A stretch of DNA of 64,000 bases from Enterobacter ludwigii (GCF_001750725.1 NZ_CP017279.1:1550001-1614000); one strand, 5' to 3'. Counted from the first letter of the stretch, positions 8,592 to 17,201 are shown. Notes: generated by a model from the letters alone, not told the origin. A program made the numbers and translations.

Positions 8592-10796
8592 TCACTCACC
8601 ACGGCTGGTGATTAATACTTGCAGGCCCGTAGCCGATGAACCCAGCTCATTGCGCAGGTCGTCGATAAGGGCATTCACATCGGCGATGGCTTTCGCGAGC
8701 CGATCCTTGCGCATCAGCATTTCGTCCATGTGATAACGCGCACGTAACGTTTCGCTAATCCGCTTACGCGCCGCGCTCATCGTGTCATCGAATTGATTGC
8801 GTAAATGCTCAATATGGTGGTCATGAACACTGGCAAGCATGACGTGTGCCTGGCTGCTCGCTTTTTTCTCAAAAGTACGCATTCGCGTTACTGCAGCCGC
8901 GGTCACGTAGGCCGCCGCCACAACGGCTGTTACCGCAACGGCAGCAGGATGCATCATCACCGGTGCGGGGGGAAGAGGTGAACCCGTCGGGTCAGCAGAA
9001 GGCTTATCCTGGCCAAAGAGCGCGCCGAGGATATCGGAATCGCCATCGCTGACAACGTCAATCACCAGCACCGCGGCCAGTGATTTTATTGCGGTCTTGC
9101 CAAGATCAACCCCTGCGTTGAGAGTTTGAACCCCTTCTGCCGCGACGTTACCCGCGGATGTCTCGCCATCGTCCTGCTCAAGCGTTACGTAGGGCCGCAG
9201 CTCTTTGCAAATCTCAGGCATGGCGTACACAAGGCGGGTGTACTCTAGCGAGAGCACCGGGATCAATTCCACGCTCTTCCTCAGCTGTTTATTCACCACT
9301 GGGATGTTTTCCGCATTCGACGTGGCACCATGATTTAGCAACATTTTGATATTACTTATTTTTTCCGCATCCAGCTGTTCGTGTTGCACGGGCTGCCCGG
9401 CGCTATTCATATAGCCAAGTGCTACCAGCTTCTCCAGCTTCGGTGATGCAGGCAAGTTTGGGCGATCGTTGCCGTTTGGAATGGGCTTGAGTTTCGCCGC
9501 CGTCAATTGTTGCAGACTGTTCACATAGTCGTCGAAGAAATCAGCTGATGCGTCCTGCCATGAATCCTGAACCAGTTGCTGCAATTTGCCTTTTGTCTCA
9601 CTGGTGGTATCAAATGCATTCGATATCCAGTTGGCAAATCCCTCATGCTCCTTGACCAGCCTACGGTCCATATTAGCCTTCGCCGCCTCAAAAGTTTTAG
9701 CGATGCACATTTTTACCTTTTTGGTATGCTCCTCCCGCAGTTCCTGCACGGCAGTGTCAAACACTTCCAGAGCTTCGGCCAGCACCTGGCTGCCATCGTC
9801 CTGGCCGCCTTTATCACTGTGGTAATACAGACGTGACTGGGTACGGATCATATTCATGACGCGCGGCAGATCCTTACTAACAATCCCAGTAAGGTGGGTT
9901 AACTGGAGATAACGGTTGGTTTGTCCGGAAAAGTTAAGGTCGTCAATGGCCCGACGAAGGTGCGGCATCCATTCTGTTACGTATTCCGGATCGTCGGTGC
10001 CGGTTAAAATAATGTTGTTATCGGCATATTCGGCAGCGACATTGAAGGTTTCGGCCGCGCTTTTTCTTAATTCAGCTTGACGTTGCGGATTGTTGCGAAA
10101 CGCTTCTGTCTTGGAGATAACAATATAAGGTTTACAATTCTTAAGCTCTTTTTCCAGCATATCTTTGACGATTTCGAGCTGCTGCTGGTTTGCCAGTCGC
10201 GTCTCATCGGTCACGATAATACAACCGCCTGCCGCTATCATCGCCTGACGCATCAGTTCCTGCCACTCACGATTTTCACGCTCTTGTTTTTCATAACCAG
10301 GAAGCAGTAACCAGGCCTGGTTATTGCGGGTAAAATAACGCTGCGGTACCTTCAGTATCGGCAGTAAATCCCCGGCATCAGGATCGCAGACCGCGCGCTG
10401 AAACTCGTTGACGTCGACGTCGATATCATCCAGCGTCAAACCATTTCCAGTTTCGACCAGGCGGCGGACATAACCCTGCGCTACTTTAGTCTCACGACTC
10501 TCGAGGATCAGTACCGGCATTTTCTCGCCGCGTCCTTCATTACTGCGTAACCAGCCGCTATTGTCATGATGCAGGTTATACAGGCTCGCCATCAGCGTCG
10601 TTTTACCCGCCCCTTGCGAGCCGCCTATCGCCACGATCCAGGTATCGGCGAGCACCTCAGCAAGCAGCAGTCGTCGCATGACCTCAAGTAATTTTTCATC
10701 AAGCTCCTCACCGTCAAGTGCGGAACAGGCCCCACGTAAACGACGCAAAGCATTATTCAGAGCCTTGAGCTGAATTTCAGGTGATTCCATTGGCAT
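8592..10796 (-). CDS. Large P-loop GTPase with C-terminal hydrophobic segment (GTPase operon gene 1)
   Basis: A protein of 734 residues and first gene of the operon. The Walker A motif GGSQGAGKTT is at 58-67. A switch II-like LLPGYE stretch follows at about 175, and VISKTEAF near 240 fits the TKxD-like G4 motif. The middle is helical, and near residue 620 lies an alanine/valine-rich hydrophobic stretch (HPAAVAVTAVVAAAYV) that could insert into or touch membrane. A final helical region of ~100 residues follows. Together this suggests a bacterial dynamin-like or GIMAP-like GTPase. GAGG lies upstream of the ATG. Two unlike large GTPases plus a membrane-anchored rod resemble paired bacterial dynamins, but the exact system is not one I can name. 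Confidence 0.65.
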   Translation of the reverse strand: MPMESPEIQLKALNNALRRLRGACSALDGEELDEKLLEVMRRLLLAEVLADTWIVAIGGSQGAGKTTLMASLYNLHHDNSGWLRSNEGRGEKMPVLILESRETKVAQGYVRRLVETGNGLTLDDIDVDVNEFQRAVCDPDAGDLLPILKVPQRYFTRNNQAWLLLPGYEKQERENREWQELMRQAMIAAGGCIIVTDETRLANQQQLEIVKDMLEKELKNCKPYIVISKTEAFRNNPQRQAELRKSAAETFNVAAEYADNNIILTGTDDPEYVTEWMPHLRRAIDDLNFSGQTNRYLQLTHLTGIVSKDLPRVMNMIRTQSRLYYHSDKGGQDDGSQVLAEALEVFDTAVQELREEHTKKVKMCIAKTFEAAKANMDRRLVKEHEGFANWISNAFDTTSETKGKLQQLVQDSWQDASADFFDDYVNSLQQLTAAKLKPIPNGNDRPNLPASPKLEKLVALGYMNSAGQPVQHEQLDAEKISNIKMLLNHGATSNAENIPVVNKQLRKSVELIPVLSLEYTRLVYAMPEICKELRPYVTLEQDDGETSAGNVAAEGVQTLNAGVDLGKTAIKSLAAVLVIDVVSDGDSDILGALFGQDKPSADPTGSPLPPAPVMMHPAAVAVTAVVAAAYVTAAAVTRMRTFEKKASSQAHVMLASVHDHHIEHLRNQFDDTMSAARKRISETLRARYHMDEMLMRKDRLAKAIADVNALIDDLRNELGSSATGLQVLITSRGE

Positions 10797-10819
10797 TTCT
10801 TATCCTCAGCAGGTCTTAA

Positions 10820-11059
10820 TTATCCATCCTTATCGGTCGGCCCGTAGCCTGGTACGATAAGAACAACGGCGGTTGGTTTTGAAGTTGGAGTGAGTAACGT
10901 CCCTTTCAAAGAACCTTTTGTCCCAGCAGCATCCACGACAGTTTCGGAAAAGGTCACCGGCACAGCCACCAGTCGTACAAATGTACACGCGCTTAAAAAA
11001 GCAATGGAAGCGGTAATATGTATCGGTGATGTTCCTGTAATAATTAGCGCACCAGTCAA
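10820..11059 (-). pseudogene. 5' fragment of an exported alpha/beta hydrolase
   Basis: 79 codons that end LKGTLLTPTSKPTAVVLIVPGYGPTDKDG (quoted in part: LIVPGYGPTDKDG). This is the usual beginning of periplasmic alpha/beta hydrolases, whose next strand and GxSxG nucleophile should follow but are missing. A stop comes directly after the DG, 24 bases before the GTPase operon start. The N-terminus is hydrophobic (IHITASIAFLSACTFV), consistent with an export signal. The gene appears cut off by the arrival of the GTPase module or by a deletion. Confidence 0.6.
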
Positions 11060-11117
11060 TTTATATTAAAAATATGACCTGCTCTTCATGGATTAATACA
11101 TCAGCGGCGTTAGTAAA

Positions 11118-11133
11118 GTCCGCTCCTGGCACA
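11118..11133. repeat. Half copy of the GTCCGCTC repeat
   Basis: Sixteen bases, GTCCGCTCCTGGCACA, identical to the left half of the repeat at 3387 and 5369; the right arm is lost. It lies upstream of the hydrolase fragment, so the repeat occurs at both outer sides of the GTPase module. Confidence 0.65.
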
Positions 11134-11215
11134 CGTCAAAGGTCTCATCAGCATAGTCAAATGCGCCCTGAAGGGACCAGTCGCTCACAGGCTATATTTA
11201 GAAGCTTGTGTGTAG

Positions 11216-11605
11216 TCACTGTAGTTGCTTCAACGGATAAGAATTGGAGCTGCTGGAACCGTCGCTGTAGGCCTCAGTAATAATGATTTTTTTACCCTCA
11301 ACAGCATATCTGACCGTGCTGTCTGCAGGATCATCCCGCCAGCGACCGGTGCTGTCAGGATTGTCAGATGCCCACATCACTTGATTGCCGATAAGTTTGC
11401 ACTTGATGGCCCAGCGGGTTCCATCGTTATGTCGGATATAATGTACGTAAGCAATACCTGACTCGACTTTATCCAGCCGCATGATTTTGAGGTCACGACC
11501 GAACATTGCCGCAGAAACAGCCTTGCAAACCTGACCCACCGTCACTTCAGAAGCCAGTACCGGAGCAGCAAACACGAGCGGAACAAGAAGCAGCAGTTTC
11601 TTCAT
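11216..11605 (-). CDS. Small exported protein of unknown function
   Basis: A protein of 129 residues with a clear signal peptide (MKKLLLLVPLVFAAPVLA, cut before SEVTV). The mature part is about 111 residues, with two cysteines (VGQVCKAV and AIKCKL) that could form one disulfide, and a Ser-rich end (DGSSSSNSYPLKQLQ). I do not recognise the family; it looks like a periplasmic stand-alone beta-rich domain. It is a single gene with no operon partner. Confidence 0.6.
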   Translation of the reverse strand: MKKLLLLVPLVFAAPVLASEVTVGQVCKAVSAAMFGRDLKIMRLDKVESGIAYVHYIRHNDGTRWAIKCKLIGNQVMWASDNPDSTGRWRDDPADSTVRYAVEGKKIIITEAYSDGSSSSNSYPLKQLQ

Positions 11606-11765
11606 ATGGATCCATCCTTTTAGTTATGTTCTTGAATAACGCTTATCGTATATTTCGGCAACCTGAAGCATTTCTTGACGAATATTTAGCATTAGGATGA
11701 CAGGACTGACTAATAAAATCCCTGGCGTAATCTCACGCACTCCCTGACGGTTAGCCCTGCTCCTG

Positions 11766-12176
11766 CTATACATCCTCAGCGTGGTACGCGAACAAAACAT
11801 CGGGCATGAGGCCCGTTTTCTCTATGGTTGCCAGCACGGACTGCGTTGAAGCCTCAGCGATAACCTTCATCGCTTCATCACGAATTTCGACATACGCTTG
11901 GTCTTCACGGGGCACGAAAGGCTCAAGGAGGTGGGCGATGGCTTTACCGTTAACAGAAAGGCTGAACGTGCCAGCGGCACGATCCACATTCCAGATGTAG
12001 ATGAGTGGCCATAAACCCAGTTCGTCGCATTCGGCCTCACTGCGGATCCCCGGCAGATACACAGGCATTGACAGCTTTTCATCACTCAGCGTCAGCGCGA
12101 TAAACTGTTGCGCCGTCAGTCGGGAACCCTGCCCGGGCGCAGCGTCAGGTTTTTTCTTTTTAAAGAATCCGAACAT
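11766..12176 (-). CDS. Small cytoplasmic protein of unknown function
   Basis: 136 residues starting MFGFFKKKKPDAAPG. ATG 12176 is chosen because AAGGAAAG lies just upstream; a longer frame reaching 12254 has no ribosome site. The N-terminus has a short amphipathic, Lys-rich tail; the rest is a compact acidic domain (LTAQQFIALTLSDEKLSMPVYLPG...). No catalytic motif is visible and I do not know the family. Small acidic proteins of this kind near secretion effectors can be chaperones or immunity proteins, but nothing here proves it. Confidence 0.5.
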   Translation of the reverse strand: MFGFFKKKKPDAAPGQGSRLTAQQFIALTLSDEKLSMPVYLPGIRSEAECDELGLWPLIYIWNVDRAAGTFSLSVNGKAIAHLLEPFVPREDQAYVEIRDEAMKVIAEASTQSVLATIEKTGLMPDVLFAYHAEDV

Positions 12177-12968
12177 GGTCTTTCCTTGTTTATGATGAAT
12201 CGGAGGGATAGTCACTGTCTTACAGAGCGGATGAATCAGAGCGTCACGGACCACAGCGCAGACTCGCGGTAACTCTCATTCGGCAAAAGTGATTTTTACA
12301 CATTTCATGTCACCAGAAACGAGAATTACTTATCGCTTTTCCTGGCAAGATAGCCATGATGATGGCCAACACATTGCTGGCGTGGATGCTGGCACTATCA
12401 CGAAGAAACGAGGGAGATTCCTTCGATTACATATGCAGCATTATTGGTTGCCGTTTTATTGGGAAGTGGAGTCGTCACTTTTCTTAACGTCCTTCTGCCC
12501 TCTTCCGCCAGATCGAACCTCATAAAGTTGTTTAGAAATCAGCAGGTATTCAATGGCAGGCCATGCTGTGGTTCACGCTGCATTTCAAAGGCGTCACCAA
12601 CATCAGCAAATGCTCCGGACAAAGACGCGCTGTTCATGTGGGCCAGATGCCCAAACGTCCTCTTCCTGCTACTAACCAATCCTGTCATGCATCCATTTGA
12701 TATGGCCGCTTTGAGCGATAAGCGGGCCTAAATAAAAATGTGATATTAATCACGAAATCAGAAAAGCAGGCTCATGAACAAACAATCGCAATTTTGTATA
12801 AATTATGGCCCGATTTTCACACAGTTATGAACTCAAACTGAGTTCATAACTGTGTGATTTTGATTGTTTCATGAATAAAGTTATTTTAATACAGGATATT
12901 GCAAAATTTTTTGATTATAGATTTAGTTATGTAGCACCCGTAAACCCAGAATAGTTAAATTGACTATT
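12177..12968. other. Gene-free stretch with a long palindrome
   Basis: About 790 bases without a convincing gene on either strand. Short open frames exist but lack ribosome sites and family resemblance. The right third is AT-rich and carries the palindrome at 12818-12856; the promoter of the following effector-like gene should lie between that palindrome and 12960. Confidence 0.5.
12818..12856. repeat. Perfect 18-bp inverted repeat with 3-base loop
   Basis: Arms CACACAGTTATGAACTCA and its exact complement TGAGTTCATAACTGTGTG are separated by AAC. No run of T follows on either side, so a simple terminator is less likely than a protein-binding site or the remnant of a small mobile element. Confidence 0.85.
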
Positions 12969-13664
12969 ATGATCCATTCTTGGGCAACACTCATTACGCA
13001 ATCCTACCCTTTTCTAATTCCTACCTATTCTGGTTTTGCCTGTGGTGCGATGATCGTAACGTTGGTCATGGCGTTTGGTGCCGGTGCGGCAGTACCAATG
13101 ACTGCGGGAGGATCCGGGGTAATAGCTGCAATTAGTCTATCAGGTGCACTCGCGACCGGTGCGCAGTGCATGATTGGAGCTGGCAGACTGCTGGCTATTA
13201 ATAACGATCACGGATCCGATGTTGCCTGGCTGGACAGCCAGGACTGGTATATTGCCACTTCTACAGTCTTGGATGTTATTTCGCTGGCTGCTGCTGGAAC
13301 GGCACTGAAAGGTACATTAGAAACTTACAAGCTGATGAAAGCGGCTTCCTCAAGTAAAGTTATAACTTGGTTCCAGAGCCTTAGTCGTGCTGAGAGAAAA
13401 CGAATTACAGAAGAAATCATCAAAGCTCAGAATCCTGGCATCTCCAGTTCCGGAGTTAAGGCTGCAATTCGTGCAGGTGTTTATCCGAAACGATTCCCCA
13501 GCGAATCATTGCAAAAATCACTGCAGCGTGAGTTGGTTAATGCGGTAACCAATGCCTCGGCATTTGTTGGTAGTTCACTCACGGGCACCATTCGAAATCC
13601 ACAGAACACAGTCAAGTCTGGGCGCTATGTGGTAGGACTATTACAGTCATTTTCCCCAAATTAA
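12969..13664 (+). CDS. Candidate membrane-active secreted effector
   Basis: 231 residues from ATG 12969; an in-frame TTG lies 9 bases upstream and neither has a good ribosome site. The N-terminal third has hydrophobic Gly/Ala-rich segments (FACGAMIVTLVMAFGAGAAV, then VIAAISLSGALATGA); the rest is soluble and basic. A membrane protein gene follows after 15 bases. Size and pairing recall the pore-forming T6SS effector Ssp6 with its membrane immunity protein Sip6 of Serratia, but I cannot confirm homology. It might instead be the orphaned C-terminal part of a larger polymorphic toxin. No T6SS structural genes are in the window. Confidence 0.4.
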   Translation: MIHSWATLITQSYPFLIPTYSGFACGAMIVTLVMAFGAGAAVPMTAGGSGVIAAISLSGALATGAQCMIGAGRLLAINNDHGSDVAWLDSQDWYIATSTVLDVISLAAAGTALKGTLETYKLMKAASSSKVITWFQSLSRAERKRITEEIIKAQNPGISSSGVKAAIRAGVYPKRFPSESLQKSLQRELVNAVTNASAFVGSSLTGTIRNPQNTVKSGRYVVGLLQSFSPN

Positions 13665-13679
13665 GCGTAGAGTATTCAA

Positions 13680-14264
13680 ATGCTTAAAGAGCTATCCCGT
13701 CGTCTACAACACTGTAACGACATAGCGGTACGTATAAACAATGCCAACGCTTCACAGTTGCAAGAACTGAAAACGCAGTTGGTCCAGCAGATGGGTAAGC
13801 CCGTGGGGCTACATACTATGGGTATCCCTGCGGCAATCAGCACCCTCGGGGTGATTGTCAGTTTTGCTATTCCGCAGCTATGGTTGGGCTACGGCGTATT
13901 CGCCGTACTCAATCAGCCGGCAGAAAAGGTATTTGTGTGGGTAGTGCTGATTGCCCTTCTGTTCGCCGGCATCAACGGTCTGACGATGTTTATGATGGGT
14001 AAAGGCAGTATTCGCGCCGTGCGGGTACATCTTTCTCTGGCATTCATAAGCCTTCTGCTAACGGTCGTTTATCTGATTGCGGCTCTGAGCGGCACCATCT
14101 GGCCAGGCGTCAATTTAACAGCCGCACTGGTGAGTGTTGTCATGTTGCTGCTCAGCGGTTTCTGTATACGATCTCCTTCCTTCTATAAGATGCTGCTATT
14201 TACCCTTCATAACCGCGCCTGGCGCCAGCAAATCCGCCAGACACGCAATAACATGCAGCGTTAA
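13680..14264 (+). CDS. Multi-pass membrane protein, likely immunity partner
   Basis: 194 residues with an N-terminal cytoplasmic helix (MLKELSRRLQHCNDIAVRIN) and about four hydrophobic segments (near 47-65, 85-105, 118-138 and 142-160), then a basic cytoplasmic tail. It starts 15 bases after the preceding gene and is probably co-transcribed with it. A small multi-spanning protein right after a hydrophobic effector-like gene is the usual arrangement for immunity against a pore-forming toxin. Function is inferred from this arrangement. Confidence 0.5.
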   Translation: MLKELSRRLQHCNDIAVRINNANASQLQELKTQLVQQMGKPVGLHTMGIPAAISTLGVIVSFAIPQLWLGYGVFAVLNQPAEKVFVWVVLIALLFAGINGLTMFMMGKGSIRAVRVHLSLAFISLLLTVVYLIAALSGTIWPGVNLTAALVSVVMLLLSGFCIRSPSFYKMLLFTLHNRAWRQQIRQTRNNMQR

Positions 14265-14271
14265 ACACATT

Positions 14272-14289
14272 CCCGCCACTACTGGCGGG
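14272..14289 (+). terminator. Hairpin after the effector/immunity pair
   Basis: Arms CCCGCCA and TGGCGGG with a four-base loop begin 8 bases after the stop. No T-tract follows, so termination strength is uncertain; it may also serve the converging LysR fragment. Confidence 0.45.
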
Positions 14290-14313
14290 ACTTCGCCCTG
14301 TGACTGCGCAACC

Positions 14314-14898
14314 TTATCGCTCGGTCGCGGAGATCAGAAAATCAATCAGGGTTTTCACCCTTTTCGTTTTCCCCGCGTTTTTCGGGTAATAGAGATACAC
14401 TGGCGGATAGGTTTTCCAGAATCTCTCCATCACAGGTACAAATTGTTCCCGATCTGGCTGTAACCGCCAGATGGGTTCGAACAAGCGCCCAATTCCCAGT
14501 CCGTTACGAATTCCGTCTGCCATAACATCAATATCGTTGCTGATTAACTGTCCGGGCATCTCAACGGTTAACTGTTCTCCGCGATCGTTCAGGATCAACG
14601 GAAGGATGCGGTTGTTAGTGATAAAACGGTAACCAATCAATCGGTGATGACTGAGATCTGCCGGCACCTCAGGCATACCCTGTTCAGCGAGATAGGCAGA
14701 GGATGCGTATAACCCTTCACGAAACGGTTTCATTAACGGCCGTGCTACCACCCCACCCTCCAGAATATCGCCAAAACGAATCCCCAGGTCAAAACGCTCC
14801 TCGATAATATTCACGGTACCGTCGAAGACCGAAATTTCCAGTTGAATCCTTGGGTATTGCTGACAGAACGCGGCCATTGCAGGCTTGAGAATTAACAA
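14314..14898 (-). pseudogene. LysR-type regulator lacking its DNA-binding domain
   Basis: 194 codons match the effector-binding half of a LysR regulator (LKPAMAAFCQQYPRIQLEISVFDG, quoted in part: AAFCQQYPRIQLEI; then FDLGIRFGD, NGLGIGRLFEP). The whole N-terminal helix-turn-helix and linker helix are missing; the frame opens only at a TTG without a ribosome site. The break is at about 14,899, where a piece of another gene in the opposite direction begins, so it is a deletion remnant. Confidence 0.75.
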
Positions 14899-14899
14899 G

Positions 14900-15004
14900 G
14901 CGATCCGCTATCTGGAAGAATGCTATCAGCCCCACTTTCTGACGGGGGTTATGGCGCAAAATACGCCGCATACCAAAGACGTTAAGCAGGTGTGGACGCG
15001 GTAG
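14900..15004 (+). pseudogene. 3' remnant of an unidentified gene
   Basis: Thirty-four codons in enterobacterial codon style end in TAG (AIRYLEECYQPHFLTGVMAQ... TKDVKQVWTR). No start is present and the frame abuts the headless LysR gene at once. It looks like the C-terminal end of an enzyme encoded divergently from the LysR gene before a deletion fused the two. I cannot name the enzyme. Confidence 0.45.
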
Positions 15005-15033
15005 CCTGTCTCTGGTTTAGAAAAAGGATCATC

Positions 15034-15765
15034 ATGAAAAAGAGTCTCATGTTTTTAACTTTCCTGCTAATAAGCAGCCCTGCCTTTGCAAAAAGTCAGG
15101 GCATACAGGATACGCCCGTGATGAATATCGTTGAGATAAGCATCACGCCCGATCGGGACAGGCATTTTGATGAGGTTGCCAGGCAAACAATCACCGCTTC
15201 GGTTGATCATGAAGTGGGCACGCTGGCGATGTACGCGCTGAAACGCAGTGACAATGCGCGTCAGGCATATATGGTTGAGCTTTATGCAAGCGAGTTGGCC
15301 TACCGCAAACATCTGGATGCCTCTCCATACAAAGCGTTTGTTACTCAAGCACCTGATATGATTGATCGGAAGCTGAAAATCACACTCGTGCCGCAATTTA
15401 CGGGGGACAAACACATCATACCCGATGAGCGGACCATCAATAATCTGGTGGTAGTTGAGGTGAAGCCGGAATATCAGACTGAGTTCAAAAACATTGTCCT
15501 TCCTGAAATGGCTCAGTCGCTCAACATAGAAAAAGGCGTGCTTGCCATGTATGCCGCGACAGACGTAGATGATCCCCAGCGCTGGTATTTCTATGAGATT
15601 TACGCCAGTGAGGAAGATTATCAACTCCACAGACAGACGCCGCACTTTAAGTATTATCTAAAGCAAACGGCGCGCATGTGTACCCGTAAAACGTCTATTC
15701 CTGTCAAACCACTATTTCTGCGTAATAAAGGCGGGATAACCGCAGAAATCGCCCCTGGCGGCTAA
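15034..15765 (+). CDS. Exported protein with two ABM-type domains
   Basis: 243 residues from ATG 15034, preceded by AAAAGGA. A signal peptide (MKKSLMFLTFLLISSPAFA) is followed by two similar domains of ~100 residues, each beginning with a strand like MNIVEISITPDRDRHFDEV or LVVVEVKPEYQTEFKNIV and containing a GTLAMYAL / GVLAMYAA strand and a YASE...H...P-F turn. This is the antibiotic-biosynthesis-monooxygenase (dimeric alpha-beta barrel) pattern, so one chain can probably form the pseudo-dimer. Members act on quinones or haem, or have no known activity; a periplasmic version is uncommon. The substrate is unknown. Confidence 0.7.
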   Translation: MKKSLMFLTFLLISSPAFAKSQGIQDTPVMNIVEISITPDRDRHFDEVARQTITASVDHEVGTLAMYALKRSDNARQAYMVELYASELAYRKHLDASPYKAFVTQAPDMIDRKLKITLVPQFTGDKHIIPDERTINNLVVVEVKPEYQTEFKNIVLPEMAQSLNIEKGVLAMYAATDVDDPQRWYFYEIYASEEDYQLHRQTPHFKYYLKQTARMCTRKTSIPVKPLFLRNKGGITAEIAPGG

Positions 15766-15833
15766 AGCGTAGAAAAATGGCGTTTACGCAGGCCAGGTGT
15801 GATACATTCCGGGCGCTCTAATGACCACCACAC

Positions 15834-17045
15834 ATGACAGGTATGCAGAACATAACTCAACAATTTCGCTGGCTTCTGCTTGTTATCCCGTCACTGAGCG
15901 GTTGTGGCACCCTCTCGCAAATGTCCTCCCCGGCAGGAACACAGGAACTCCTCACCCATAAATCGCTGGACGGCGACGTTGATAGCGTGGTCCGTCACTA
16001 TATGGCGCAAAAATCCGTTCCCGGGATGACGGTTGCGGTGATCCATAATTACGGTTCTCCGCAGTTTTACAGTTGGGGCGTAACCGATGCGGCCAATCGC
16101 TACCCGATCGGGTCCAATACCTTGTTTGCCCTCGGTTCGCTCAGCAAAGGGATTACGGCGGAAGTGGTGGCTTGTCTGGTGAACGAAGGAAGGCTGAGTT
16201 GGGACGATAACCTGTCGACATTGCTGCCACCGGGTACGCCCTTAAGCGCAGATGCACAAAAAATTACTCTACTGGAACTGGTGACCCACACCTCTGGCCT
16301 GCCCCGTCAGAATATGGATGTTCCGATGCTGGGAAAATTCATCAGCTATTTAAGCAGTGGCGATAACTTTTATGGCGAACTGGATAGCGATAACGTATTG
16401 CGCTATTTAGCCAACTGGCATGCACCGCAGCATAAAATGCCGCAATACTCTAATACCGGCTATGCCCTGATTGGCTATATCCTGAAACACAAAACCGGCG
16501 AAGATATTCAGAGTTTAGCCTCGCGCTATATTTTTCAACCGCTGCAAATGGCTAACAGTAGTTTTACTCCCCAGACGTTAAAGGGATACCCACAGCGTGC
16601 GCTTGGCCACGCTGGCGATCAGCCCAAATTCATCCCGCGCGGGCAGCTGACGCCCGACTGGCATTTTTCCAACAACATGGTAGCGGCAGCGAGTTTATAC
16701 AGTAACGCCGAAGATCTGGCCGCGTATGCCCGCTATCACGTGGCGACAACCGACAATCGCTTATTGGATAGCGTCTTTGCTGAAGTCAGTAATACCGATA
16801 TTCAACGCCCCGACGGTGTACAGGGTATTGCCTGGACCACCGACTTTATCGGTCTGGAAAAAATTACTTATCAGGTAGGCTATATTGGCGGCTACTCAAG
16901 CTTTATCGGTTTCGATAAACAAAAAGGCAATGCGGTAGTCGTGCTTCAAAATGCATTTAACTGGAGTAACTATATTGGTATCGCACTATTGATGGATATG
17001 GCGAAGAACGATAGCCAGAGAGAAGAACATTCTCGCGCGCTGTAA
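15834..17045 (+). CDS. Class C beta-lactamase-fold serine hydrolase, lipoprotein
   Basis: About 400 residues. The N-terminus has a lipobox (IPSLSGC), so the protein is probably lipid-anchored in the envelope. The catalytic motifs of the penicillin-binding/class C family are visible: SLSK near 104 (nucleophile Ser and Lys), YSN near 213 (QYSNTGYALIG), and VGYIGGYSS late in the chain in place of KTG. Such proteins are D-Ala-D-Ala peptidases or esterases more often than true beta-lactamases. ATG 15834 and ATG 15843 are both possible starts. No ampR-like regulator is adjacent. Confidence 0.75.
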   Translation: MTGMQNITQQFRWLLLVIPSLSGCGTLSQMSSPAGTQELLTHKSLDGDVDSVVRHYMAQKSVPGMTVAVIHNYGSPQFYSWGVTDAANRYPIGSNTLFALGSLSKGITAEVVACLVNEGRLSWDDNLSTLLPPGTPLSADAQKITLLELVTHTSGLPRQNMDVPMLGKFISYLSSGDNFYGELDSDNVLRYLANWHAPQHKMPQYSNTGYALIGYILKHKTGEDIQSLASRYIFQPLQMANSSFTPQTLKGYPQRALGHAGDQPKFIPRGQLTPDWHFSNNMVAAASLYSNAEDLAAYARYHVATTDNRLLDSVFAEVSNTDIQRPDGVQGIAWTTDFIGLEKITYQVGYIGGYSSFIGFDKQKGNAVVVLQNAFNWSNYIGIALLMDMAKNDSQREEHSRAL

Positions 17046-17201
17046 CCTCGCCTGGTCATGTCTGCAAACCAACTGCAGCGCTTCTCCGTATCAGCATGAT
17101 ACTGCTCAGCGGTGGCTGCATCCTTACTGCGACCTTCTAAAAGATGCTGAAAACGCCCCTCACTCGAGGGGCGTATAGCCGTGACATCCACCACGCGCCA
17201 G

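Noticed and set aside
12289..12731. Two overlapping plus-strand frames of 78 and 95 codons
   Set aside because: No ribosome site, no family resemblance, and amino-acid composition typical of chance frames.
14460..14490. GGGTTCGAAC stretch as a tRNA T-arm
   Set aside because: It lies inside the LysR coding sequence and no cloverleaf can be drawn around it.
15834..17045. Reading this gene as an acquired AmpC beta-lactamase
   Set aside because: It has a lipobox and lacks a clear KTG motif and an ampR neighbour; a housekeeping peptidase or esterase fits better.
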